A DNA stretch of 17,123 nt from positions 1-17,123 of the forward strand of contig JAOXRY010000439.1 in NCBI GenBank assembly GCA_025800305.1, given 5' to 3'. The notes beneath the pieces were generated by a model that did no database searches, was not told the origin of the DNA, and was given only the letters and a program-made list of their open reading frames with translations. This DNA is from Campylobacterales bacterium (lineage in GTDB: Bacteria; Campylobacterota; Campylobacteria; Campylobacterales; SZUA-545). Below are positions 7,195 to 15,700 of the stretch, one piece after another. How positions within the stretch are numbered: the first letter of the stretch is position 1; the number at the start of each line of letters is the position of its first letter. The position numbers and the translations under genes were made by a program.

Positions 7195-8045
7195 AACATA
7201 TTCTGTTGGCAGGTGGAACAGGTTATTTAGGAAGTTTTATAGCAGTTGAGTTAAAAAAACGAGGTTATACTCTTACAGTTATAGTAAGAAAAAGTAGTAA
7301 AAGTAAAGATCTACACTCTATTGCTGACCATGTAATTGAAGGAGATCTTAGAGATCCAAAAACATATGAAGGTGTTTTTAAAAATATTGATATGGTAATT
7401 TCAACTGTAGGAATTACAAAACAAAAAGACAATCTAACTTATATGGATGTAGATTATGGGATTAACCGGTTACTTCTTGATGAAGGAGAAAAAAATAGTA
7501 TAGAAAAATTTGTCTATGTTTCTGTACTGCATGGAAACACCCTAAGAGATCTTGCTATATGTGATGCAAAAGAGCGATTTGTAGATGATCTTAACCATAG
7601 TTTTGTTGAATCAACTGTTATCCGACCAAGTGGATTTTTCTCAGATATGGAGGAGTTCTATGAGATGGCAAATAGAGGTCGAATCTATCTTTTTGGAGAT
7701 GGAAGTATCAAAGCTAATCCAATTCACGGAAGAGATCTAGCTAAGGTTTGTGTTGATGGATTGAATTTAATGGAAAGTGAAATAGAAGTTGGAGGACCAG
7801 AGGTTTTAACACATAAGGAGATAGGAGAAATTGCATTTAAAGCTACCAGAAAACCAATAAAAATAACCTATATCCCTGACTGGGTTCGTAAGTTTTTGTT
7901 AAAGATATTGCCTTGGTTTATGAATAAGTATAGCTTTGGTCCAGTTGAATTTTTTTTAAATGTAATGGCAATGGATATGACAGCACCAAGATATGGTAAT
8001 AAAAAACTTTTAGAACACTTTAAATCACTTATCAAGAAGGATTAA
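7191..8045 (+). CDS. Atypical SDR / NmrA-like NAD(P)-binding oxidoreductase
   Basis: This 284-residue protein has an N-terminal Rossmann dinucleotide-binding motif, AGGTGYLG (residues 7-14), after the first beta-strand KHILL. It continues with features of atypical SDR proteins of the NmrA/NDUFA9-like group: IEGDLRDP, a strand FVYVSVLHG, DAKERFVDDL retaining the Lys, STVIRPSGFFSDM, and NPIHGRDLAKVCVDGL. The usual catalytic YxxxK tyrosine appears to be replaced (position -4 from the Lys is Ile), so classical dehydrogenase activity is doubtful. A hydrophobic patch around 228-250 (VRKFLLKILPWFMNKYSFG) could touch the membrane. The gene starts within the stop of the membrane protein gene (ATGA), and its last 21 bp overlap the convergent AraC-type gene. 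The substrate is unknown. Confidence 0.85.
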   Translation: MKHILLAGGTGYLGSFIAVELKKRGYTLTVIVRKSSKSKDLHSIADHVIEGDLRDPKTYEGVFKNIDMVISTVGITKQKDNLTYMDVDYGINRLLLDEGEKNSIEKFVYVSVLHGNTLRDLAICDAKERFVDDLNHSFVESTVIRPSGFFSDMEEFYEMANRGRIYLFGDGSIKANPIHGRDLAKVCVDGLNLMESEIEVGGPEVLTHKEIGEIAFKATRKPIKITYIPDWVRKFLLKILPWFMNKYSFGPVEFFLNVMAMDMTAPRYGNKKLLEHFKSLIKKD

Positions 8046-8867
8046 AAGCTCTGTTTTAGGTTTTAATGGCATTTTTTTAAGCATTTGTGCAGGGTCGTCT
8101 AGATACCGTTCTATTGGTGCAAAATGAGCCAAAGTTAATGTTTTAGACTGGAGCCACCTATAAAAACGTGGCCAATATTCATAAAGCTCATTTTGATCAC
8201 CTTGATGGAATAAAGAAGCATAGATTCCACTAGGAAGATCTCGTAAAAAAAGACGTTCACTATGAAGTGAAAATTCTGAATGGACGGTTATTGCTGCTTC
8301 ATATCGGATTTTGTTATCATCAGTCATTCCTGGAATATCGTAGCATAAACCATAGTAGTTGGCGTTATCAAAAGCTACATCCAACTTCTCTTCTTCAATA
8401 CATTGGTAAAGGTTTTGCCAAGCTTCTATAGCACTTGTTGTATAGTCTCCATTAACACGGTAACATAACAGTCGTTTTAAAGGGTAATTTTGAATTTTAG
8501 GTTCAGTTTCTAGTTTCTTATAAGCTGTTTGAAAATGTTTTTGAAGAGAAGTCTTGTAGTCGACAGGTGAGATATTAAAGCGTTGTTTAAAAGCTTTGGT
8601 AAAGCTACTTGGAGTATTATATCCACTATCCATTCCAACATTAGTGATATTTTGGGAAATATTATAAAGTTGTTTAGCGCTTTTTTCTAACCTTAGTCGT
8701 TTAATCATACCAGCCAAACTTTCCCCAGTCATACTTTTAAACATTCGCGAAAAATGAAAAGGGCTGTAACCAGCTACTTTAGAAAGTATCTCAACATTTA
8801 ATTCATCGTCTAAATGAGACTCAATATATTCAATAACATCATTTATCTCTTTTGATTCATACATCAT
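8025..8867 (-). CDS. AraC-family transcriptional regulator with C-terminal GyrI-like effector domain
   Basis: This 280-residue protein has an N-terminal AraC/XylS DNA-binding domain at about residues 8-105. It shows both helix-turn-helix units: VEILSKVAGYSPFHFSRMFK followed by the second unit around VGMDSGYNTPSSFTKAFKQ, then the typical RFNISPVDYK. The rest (about 120-280) matches a GyrI-like small-molecule-binding domain, as in Rob and SbmC relatives (start KRLLCYRVNGDYTT, YYGLCYDIPGMT, DLPSGIYASLFHQGD, end PLKPKTELLILLDK). Such regulators respond to small ligands such as drugs or metabolites. The start has AGGAGA 7 nt upstream, and a second Met follows at once. It is convergent with and overlaps the SDR gene, which together with the membrane protein gene is its likely target. 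By eye parts of this gene are somewhat richer in G+C than its neighbours. Confidence 0.9.
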   Translation of the reverse strand: MMYESKEINDVIEYIESHLDDELNVEILSKVAGYSPFHFSRMFKSMTGESLAGMIKRLRLEKSAKQLYNISQNITNVGMDSGYNTPSSFTKAFKQRFNISPVDYKTSLQKHFQTAYKKLETEPKIQNYPLKRLLCYRVNGDYTTSAIEAWQNLYQCIEEEKLDVAFDNANYYGLCYDIPGMTDDNKIRYEAAITVHSEFSLHSERLFLRDLPSGIYASLFHQGDQNELYEYWPRFYRWLQSKTLTLAHFAPIERYLDDPAQMLKKMPLKPKTELLILLDK

Positions 8868-8963
8868 AACCTATCTCCTACTTAGAATGAATGGAAAAGT
8901 ATTATTTCATTTTGTACTTTACAGCTGAAGTCTGATGAAAAATTTAAGGAATATAAAAAAATT
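8868..8963 (-). promoter_or_regulatory. AraC-type regulator upstream region with the shared 15-mer
   Basis: This is the leader and probable promoter of the regulator. It holds the ribosome site AGGAGA, and at 8889-8903 the same 15-mer (plus-strand GAATGGAAAAGTATT) that lies upstream of the gene at 6805. On the minus strand a -10-like TAATAC partly overlaps the 15-mer, so a protein bound there could repress the regulator's own promoter. The operator role is inference. Confidence 0.35.
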
Positions 8964-8996
8964 AGCTCTATCTTAAAAAATACTTTAAATAGAGCT
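8964..8996. terminator. Intrinsic terminator, bidirectional, downstream of the FISUMP lipoprotein gene
   Basis: The arms AGCTCTAT (8964-8971) and ATAGAGCT (8989-8996) pair perfectly, and an inner TTAAA/TTTAA extends the stem. Reading the minus strand, a run of seven T follows (AATTTTTTTATA), so this ends the lipoprotein transcript before the AraC-type gene. Reading the plus strand, TTTTT follows the right arm, so it may also stop transcripts from the left. The segment resembles part of yraN. Confidence 0.75.
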
Positions 8997-9028
8997 TTTT
9001 ATGTTGATGTTGTTGCTACTAAAATAGC

Positions 9029-10210
9029 TTAATCTATTTGCTCAGCCAAACCAACTTGAATACATCTAATAGGAAAACCGTTTACATAACCTCTTGTCTT
9101 AAATTGTCCATTTGTTTTGCTAATTTCTAAAACATAAGCAGAAGGAGTTGCTCCACCATTTTCAGCAGAACTAGTCCAAATAATCCCATAATTTCCTCTA
9201 TCAGTACTTAGATCTCCATTATGCGATAGTCTAGAGCCACTTAAAGAAAGTTTTAAAAAGTTATTTTGTAAATCATTATAATTTGAAATTTTGTTATTTC
9301 CTGATGCTAATATTGTTTCATTTTCAAGTTCTTTCTTAGTTGGTACTATAAAATTTTCAGGGCAAATATTTTTAGTATTAGAACCATTTCTCCAATGGAG
9401 TATTCTTGTTGTTGTATTTTGTCCCTTATTACCACTAGAAACTATCCAATCACCATTTCCTCCTGCACTGGTAAAATAACTAATATCTCTTAAATTACTA
9501 GTTAGTCCAAGATATGTTCCTGAAATCTTAGTGTTACTAGCAGAACTTTTTATTTTATTTGGGGTACTAATATTATTATCAACTGCCACTTGATGTCCAT
9601 CAGCTCTTCTTCCCCATTGATAATAGTCACCAAAACAGTTTTCTTCAGATAAGATAAATTGTCCATAATTTGGAATTTCAGAACGTGATTTTTCGCATAC
9701 TTTGTAAGCACCGAGATTTCTATCTAGCCAAATTCTCTGTGTTACAGGGGATTTAACCATTTTATATTTATATCCTTTATGTTCTACAGCATTGGGAGTA
9801 AATTTATATCTTAGTTCATTTTCTAAAGAGTTACCATTTATATCTTGAATATTTTTTGTAACAACTAGTGTGTATTCTTTAAAAGGGTCTAAGTTCTTAG
9901 CAGGGTCTATTACGATTTTTGATAATGAAACGGTTGTAGTAACATTTGTAATTTTAGTTCCATTTTCTTCTAGATAAATATTATCACTTGAATTTGCTGT
10001 TGTCTCTGAAATATTTGAATTAAAAACAATTTGAATATTTTCATCTGTTTTTATATATTCTTCCATTGGTGTTGGTATTGTATTCATATCTACAGTAAGG
10101 TATGTTTTCTCTTTATTGTCTTGTTTTCCTTCATTGTTAGAACTACTTTCTTGACATCCTATTAATAGTAATGAAGTTATCAAAAAAGTAAATACTGAGG
10201 TATTCTTCAT
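9029..10210 (-). CDS. Surface lipoprotein with Big_5-like (SbsA Ig) domain and FISUMP domain
   Basis: This 393-residue protein has a lipoprotein signal peptide with lipobox LLIGC (Cys19), followed by a Ser/Asn/Lys linker. Residues about 38-137 look like a bacterial Ig-like Big_5/SbsA domain (IQIVFNSNISETTANSSDNIYL, then LDPFKEYTLVVTKNIQDINGNSL). Residues about 145-386 match the FISUMP domain first described as the Fibrobacter major paralogous domain: RIWLDRNLGAY, YYQWGRRADGH, ICPENFIVPTKKE, IIWTSSAENG, and the closing GFPIRCIQV. FISUMP proteins are extracellular with unknown ligand and are sometimes linked to adhesion. A ribosome site (AAAAGG) precedes the ATG. It has its own TATAAT promoter and possible response-regulator boxes, and an intrinsic terminator follows. 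Confidence 0.88.
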   Translation of the reverse strand: MKNTSVFTFLITSLLLIGCQESSSNNEGKQDNKEKTYLTVDMNTIPTPMEEYIKTDENIQIVFNSNISETTANSSDNIYLEENGTKITNVTTTVSLSKIVIDPAKNLDPFKEYTLVVTKNIQDINGNSLENELRYKFTPNAVEHKGYKYKMVKSPVTQRIWLDRNLGAYKVCEKSRSEIPNYGQFILSEENCFGDYYQWGRRADGHQVAVDNNISTPNKIKSSASNTKISGTYLGLTSNLRDISYFTSAGGNGDWIVSSGNKGQNTTTRILHWRNGSNTKNICPENFIVPTKKELENETILASGNNKISNYNDLQNNFLKLSLSGSRLSHNGDLSTDRGNYGIIWTSSAENGGATPSAYVLEISKTNGQFKTRGYVNGFPIRCIQVGLAEQID

Positions 10211-10238
10211 ATTTTTCCTTTTAGTTTAAATTGGAAAA

Positions 10239-10269
10239 ATTATAAAAATAAAGTGTTACAAAAAGTGTT
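10239..10269 (-). promoter_or_regulatory. Lipoprotein gene promoter with tandem AACACTTT boxes
   Basis: On the minus strand a perfect TATAAT (10244-10239) lies about 28 bp before the lipoprotein ATG. Just upstream are two identical direct repeats, AACACTTT, at 10269-10262 and 10257-10250, with a 12-bp period and ending 5 bp before the -10. Tandem boxes about one helical turn apart next to the -10 are the arrangement used by OmpR/PhoB-type activators, and such a regulator is encoded immediately upstream. Binding itself is inferred. Confidence 0.55.
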
Positions 10270-10941
10270 TCAATCTAGAAAAATCCCTATACCTCTTCCC
10301 CAATCAAGAATAATGTTTAGATCTTTTATTTTCTTTTTAAATCTAGAAATCATAACTCTTAGGCTTGTATCGCTAACATATTCCCCATGCCAAAGATGAT
10401 TCTTTATTATTTCATATGTCACATAATTATTTTTATTGGATAAAAGAAGATATAGAAGAGAGTGCTCTTTTTTTGTAAGATGAATTTCTTGATTTTTATG
10501 TAGAAGTATTTTCTCCTTATTATTATAAATATAATCTTTAAAGGCTATTTTTTTTGAACTTAATAAATTGTATTTTGTAAGAGCTATTAAAGAGAGTGCC
10601 TTAAGTTCTTCAAATCTATAAGGCTTGATTAAAAAGCCACCTAGGTTATTAACATTTGATGATTTTATATAGAGTTCATCCTCTTTATTTGCTGTAATGA
10701 AGATGACAGGAATTTTTGTTTTCTTTTCCAGTTCTAGAACGATATCAATTCCATCATATGGTTGATTAAGATTTATATCTGAATAGATAAGGTCTATCTT
10801 TTTCTCTTTGATTATATCTTCAATATCACCTCTATTTTGACCTAAAAAAATATTTTTGAATCCTATTTTTAGAAGACTTCTCTCTATATTCATAAAAGCA
10901 AAGATTTCATCTTCAATAACTAGTATGTTCAAATTTTCCAT
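10270..10941 (-). CDS. OmpR-type response regulator (REC plus winged-helix DNA-binding domain)
   Basis: This 223-residue protein has a receiver domain at 1-120 with the acidic pair Glu10/Asp11, the phosphorylated Asp55 (IYSDINLN), the switch Thr83 (IFITANK) and Lys106-Pro107 (FLIKPYRF), so it looks fully functional. Residues about 140-223 resemble a winged-helix OmpR-type output domain (EIHLTKKEHSLLYLLLSNKNNYVTYE, then SDTSLRVMISRFKKKI and the wing GRGIGIFLD). It is divergent from a histidine kinase across 44 bp, its near-certain partner. No Shine-Dalgarno precedes the ATG; instead a -10-like TAGTAT lies 5 nt upstream, suggesting a leaderless message. The stop codon is next to the promoter of the lipoprotein gene, a likely target. 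HisKA_2 kinases are not the most usual partners for OmpR-type regulators. Confidence 0.92.
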   Translation of the reverse strand: MENLNILVIEDEIFAFMNIERSLLKIGFKNIFLGQNRGDIEDIIKEKKIDLIYSDINLNQPYDGIDIVLELEKKTKIPVIFITANKEDELYIKSSNVNNLGGFLIKPYRFEELKALSLIALTKYNLLSSKKIAFKDYIYNNKEKILLHKNQEIHLTKKEHSLLYLLLSNKNNYVTYEIIKNHLWHGEYVSDTSLRVMISRFKKKIKDLNIILDWGRGIGIFLD

Positions 10942-10985
10942 GATAAATACTAGTACAACTTATCTAAATTCTTGTATAGTTTTTT
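10942..10985. promoter_or_regulatory. Divergent, probably leaderless promoters of the response regulator and kinase genes
   Basis: These 44 bp hold two -10-like hexamers facing outwards: TATAGT on the plus strand (10975-10980) and TAGTAT on the minus strand (10952-10947). Each is followed by exactly 5 nt and then ATG (10986 and 10941). A -10 so placed would start transcription at or within 1-2 nt of the ATG. Neither gene has a Shine-Dalgarno sequence, unlike most others here. The palindrome TACTAGTA (10948-10955) overlaps the regulator's -10. Confidence 0.5.
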
Positions 10986-12719
10986 ATGATTTTAAAAATT
11001 TTTAGACAATTATTTATAGTTGGAATTTTATTTTCTTCCAATCTCTATAGCCAAGAAACTTCCCTGTTAGAAAACTCTGAATATTTTGTTGATAAAACAA
11101 ATAGTTTAAAACTTGAAGATATAGAAAAAGAGAGATTTACACCTCATAAAAATAAGATCTTTCATTATGGATACTCAGAAGATACTATTTGGATTAGATT
11201 TAAAATTAAAAATCAAAAAAAGAAAGATCTAAGGTATTACTTAACAATATCATCTCCTTTTTTAGAGCATATTAGCCTTCACTACAAAAGAAATGGAAAA
11301 AATATTGAAATTATAAAAGGAAAAAAAGAGTTAGATAAATATGATAGAAAAGGTATTATACATCCTTTTTTTCATATAGTAGTCAATAAAGATTCAGAAA
11401 ATACCTACTATTTGAAGATACATTCTCCAACTACAGGAATAAACTTTAAAGGTGTGCTAAAAAAAGAAAAAAAATTTATAGAAGATGAACTAAAGTATCA
11501 AGTTATACAGTCTCTTTTTTTTGGAGTGATGGCTTTTTTATTAGTTTATAATCTGCTTATTTTTATACAGGTAAAAGAGAAAACGTACCTCTATTATATT
11601 TTGCTTTTATCAACAATATTATTACACCATTTGTCCTTTTCAGGAATGAGTATATATTTAATCGATGAGGAATATTTTTATAAATATACAACCTTTACTG
11701 TCTACTACGTATTTTTTGCTAATATTTTTGTTCTTTTATTTATGAGAGATATCTTGGAACTTTCCAAATATAAAATTATCAATCATATAGTCAATAGCTT
11801 TGTACTCATAAATGGAATTTTATTAATTGTTTTTTATGACACTTTAATTGTCAATACAATTGCACCAATTAGTATTGTTATTGTTTCACTTTTGATTCTT
11901 TCTCTTATTTTATTTTCTATAAAAAAAGCTCATCCAGTTTCAAAACAGATTCTTTTAGGGTGGCTTATAAAGCTTATAGGAGTTCTATCTTTATCTTTTT
12001 TTGAACTTGGATTAAGAGGTCCTATAGACTATTTCCCTTATTTCTTTGAACTTTCATTGGTTATGGAGTTTTTTGTGTTTTCTAATACTTTGGCTATTAA
12101 GCTAGGGTTAACAAAAAAGTTAGAAGATAGAGTTAAGTTACAAAAAATATTGGCAGATGAACTACAACATAGAATCAAAAATAATCTTCAACTAATTGGT
12201 TTTGCATATAGAGGAAAATTAGAATCATTAAATGATCCGTTGATAGAAGATAAGCTTAATGAAGCAGAAAAAATTATCCATACAATGGGTAGAACCTATG
12301 AATACCTTTATCATGATGATAAACTAAAAGATATAAATACAAAAGAGTATTTTCAAAGTATTACTAAAAGCTGTAAAGATAGGCTACTTAAAAAAAATGT
12401 GGATTTAGAATTAAATATAGCTACATCTCTTAATTTAGAAAAATCAATATATTGTGGATTAATAGTGAATGAGTTAATTACTAATTCTATTAAATATGCA
12501 TTTAAAGAAAAAAGTGGAAAAATAAAGGTTAGTTTATATAAAGAAAATAATCAAATACATTTACTATTTGAAGATAATGGAGTTGGGTTTGATTATGAAC
12601 AAGAAAAAAGAAAAAATAGCTTTGGACTTTATTTTATAGAAACACTTAGTCGTTTAAAGTTGAAAGCTACTTTAATCCATAATACTAATAGCAAAACTAA
12701 AATAAATATAGTTTTTTAA
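10986..12719 (+). CDS. 7TMR-DISM sensor histidine kinase with HisKA_2 phosphoacceptor domain
   Basis: This 577-residue membrane kinase has a signal sequence (about 1-22), then a periplasmic 7TMR-DISMED2-type beta domain (about 30-160; YSEDTIWIRFKIKN, YLTISSPFLEHISLHY, YYLKIHSPT), a seven-helix 7TMR-DISM membrane region (about 172-372), a short coiled linker, and a cytoplasmic kinase. The phosphoacceptor motif is ELQHRIKNNLQL with His395, typical of HisKA_2. The ATPase domain has the N-box GLIVNELITNSIKYAF (Asn495), DNGVGFD (530-536) and SFGLYFIETL. DISMED2 domains are thought to bind carbohydrates or similar ligands. It is divergent from its likely partner regulator and is followed after 12 bp by the RND permease gene, so sensing and export are probably co-expressed. 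No ribosome site is seen; the message may be leaderless. Confidence 0.92.
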   Translation: MILKIFRQLFIVGILFSSNLYSQETSLLENSEYFVDKTNSLKLEDIEKERFTPHKNKIFHYGYSEDTIWIRFKIKNQKKKDLRYYLTISSPFLEHISLHYKRNGKNIEIIKGKKELDKYDRKGIIHPFFHIVVNKDSENTYYLKIHSPTTGINFKGVLKKEKKFIEDELKYQVIQSLFFGVMAFLLVYNLLIFIQVKEKTYLYYILLLSTILLHHLSFSGMSIYLIDEEYFYKYTTFTVYYVFFANIFVLLFMRDILELSKYKIINHIVNSFVLINGILLIVFYDTLIVNTIAPISIVIVSLLILSLILFSIKKAHPVSKQILLGWLIKLIGVLSLSFFELGLRGPIDYFPYFFELSLVMEFFVFSNTLAIKLGLTKKLEDRVKLQKILADELQHRIKNNLQLIGFAYRGKLESLNDPLIEDKLNEAEKIIHTMGRTYEYLYHDDKLKDINTKEYFQSITKSCKDRLLKKNVDLELNIATSLNLEKSIYCGLIVNELITNSIKYAFKEKSGKIKVSLYKENNQIHLLFEDNGVGFDYEQEKRKNSFGLYFIETLSRLKLKATLIHNTNSKTKINIVF

Positions 12720-12731
12720 AGGAATAACTTA

Positions 12732-15700
12732 TTGAAATTTTTAATTGAATTTTTTCTCTCTCGACCAAGACTTAATTATGTGCTCTTTCTCTTTCTTTTT
12801 GTAGCTGGAATTTTCTCATACAATACAATGCCAAAAGAGATCTTTCCTCCCATGAATACAGATAAGATCTCTATAAGTGGTGGCTATTTAGGGACAAGTC
12901 CTAATACCCTTGATAAAATGGCTGTAACTGCAATTGAAGATAATGTTAATAACATATCAGGAATCAGCAAAACAACATCTGTTATTACTTCCAATATATT
13001 TCATATTATTTTAGAGCTAAGTGATGGAGAGGACAAAGATGACATTTTAGAAAAAGTCAAAGATGCTGTTACAAAAAGTAAGTCAAATTTTCCCTCTGAT
13101 ATGGATGAACCTACTGTAGCATCTGTGAATCCTTCAATTCCTTTAATTTTGGTAAATATTGCTTCTTCTAAAGAGTCTTATGATCTATTAACAGATATTG
13201 CCAAAGATTTTAAAAATAGACTTTCACAAATCAAAAATTTAAAAGATCTAGAAATCTATGGAGAAGGGGAAAAAGAGTTTAGTATTACTCTAAATACAGA
13301 GAAGATAAAAGCCTATGGAATCTCTCCTTCAATGGTCATCTCTTCTATAAAATCTCTTTCGTCTATCTTTCCTTTAGGAAAAATAGAACAAAAAGGTGGA
13401 AAACACTTTTTTGTTTCAACTTTTAATGGGGTAAAAAAAGCAGAAGAGTTTCTTCACACTCTTATTAAAGTGGGAGGAAAAGGAATTTATTTAAAAGATA
13501 TAGCAACCATAGAGAAAAAATATAGTCAAGCTGATTCCTATGCTAGTTTTAATGGTGAAAGAACAATAACTATAAATATTGCTAAAGCTATAGAAGGCAA
13601 CTCTATGGTTTTAACAAAGAGAATAAAGAAAGAGGTTGAAAAACTTCAAAAAGAGTATCCAAATATTTCCATTGGAACTTTTTCTGATACATCTGTTTAT
13701 ATTAGAAACCGATTAAATACTGTTGTATCAAATATTATGTTTGGACTTATTCTTGTTGGTTTTGTTATGTATTTACTTATCAATAAGAGAATCTCATTTG
13801 TTGTAATTTTAGGAATACCGACTTCTTTTGTCATCTCTTTAATCTTTCTTGATTATGGAGGGTATAGTATCAATATGATGACCCTTCTAGGAGCTTTGAT
13901 TGCTATTGGGGTTATTGTTGATGACGCTATTATTGTTGCTGAGAATATTCAACGTCATTTAGAAGAGGGAAAAGATATTAAAGAAGCAGCTTTAGTAGGA
14001 ACTAAAGAAGTTATAGCACCTGTTTTAACAGCTTCTGTAACAACAGTATTTGCTTTTTTACCAATGCTTATTCTTTCTGGAGAGATGGGAGAGTTTATCA
14101 AGCTTATTCCTATTGCTATTACTGTTTTAATTTTGGCTTCTGTTATAGAGTCTTTTGTATTTCTTCCAATGCACGCAAAACACATATTAGATCCCAAAGA
14201 GAAAGAGGTTAGTTGGGAACCTGTAATGGTTTGGTATAAAAAGATAATTACAAAATTAATCCACTATAGAAAAACAACAGTGGTTCTTTTTTGGGTAGTT
14301 GTTCCTTTTCTTATTGTTGTTGGTTTTGCTACAACAAAATTCCAGCTTTTCCCTGTATTTGATGGAGATCAGATGAATGTTAGCTGCAAGCTTCCTGTTA
14401 ATACATCCATAGAAGAAACATATGAGGTTATCAAAGATTTAGAACAGAAGATCTTAAGTGTAAAAGAGAAGTATGATATCGATACAGTAACAGCTATTGC
14501 AGGATTTAGAATGGATACTAAAGGTCATGGAGAGACAAGAAGTAATCTATTTCATATTTTTGTAGATCTTCACAAAGCAAAACCAGATAACTTTGTAGCA
14601 AAATATATCACTCCTTATCTCTCTTTTGATTATGATGAAGAGGGAAGAATAAGAGATATTAAATCATATGAAATAGAAGTGAAATTACGAGAAGAGTTAG
14701 AAGAGTTTATGAAAAAGTATCCAGTGGAAGAGTTTGAAGTTCAAGGACCTAATGCGGGAGTTGTAAAGGTTCCTATTGAGATAGCAATTGTAAGTGATAA
14801 TGAAGAACAGACACACAAAGCTATTAAAAAACTCAAAGATGGATTAAATAGCATAAAAGGAACTATATCTGTAACAGATGATGCAAAACTAGGAATAGCA
14901 GAGATTAAACTGAAAGTAAATAGCTATGGTCAGATGTTAGGTGTTACAGAACAGACAATAGCAGGGACAATATCAGGATACTTTTTAGGAAATAGTGTTT
15001 CAAAATCTTTAGATGAAAGTGGAATTGTTGAAATCAAAATAGAAGATAGAAATAAAGATTTTTTTCAGACTTTAAAAAACTTTCAAATTCCCCTAAGTGA
15101 TGGAAGTGAAGTCTCTGTTTTTGATGTAGCAGATTTTGTTGAAATAAGAAACTATGAAAAAATCACAAAGGTAAATGGAAAACAAAGAAGTTCTGTCTTT
15201 TCAGATATTATCAAAACCACAGGAGTTACCGCAGGAGAGGTACTTAAAAAACTAGAACCTACAATAGAGGAGTTGAGAAAAGAAGGAGTTGAAATAACTT
15301 TTGGTGGAGAAAAAGAGAAAAATCAGCAGATGGCACAAGAGATGGGTGCTGCTTCTTTGGTGGCAGTTTTTCTTATTTTTATAACCCTTCTTGTGATGTT
15401 TGACTCTTTTAGATATTCATTGATTGTACTTTCTGTGGTACCACTCTCTCTTCTTGGAGTTGTGATTGGTCATGTTTTTATGGGGCTGGATATGAGTATG
15501 CCTTCTATTATTGGAGCCTTAGGTCTTGCAGGAGTTGTTATTAATGATGGAATTATCATGCTTGATTTTATACGAAGGACAAAAACTTCAGATGAGTTAT
15601 TAGAAAGAGCCAAGCTAAGATTAAGACCAATTGTTCTTACATCAATTACAACACTTGTAGGGCTTTCAACTCTTATCTTTTTCCCATCAGGACAGGCAGT

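Noticed and set aside
7950..7957. Run of eight T in the SDR gene, and similar runs of eight A at about 2305-2312 and 6562-6569, as slippage sites
   Set aside because: A and T runs of this length are expected in DNA this AT-rich, and the frames are intact; unlike the G8 tract they are not exceptional.
13955..14197. Minus-strand frame of 80 codons inside the RND gene
   Set aside because: Antisense to the conserved helix-4 to helix-6 region of the permease.
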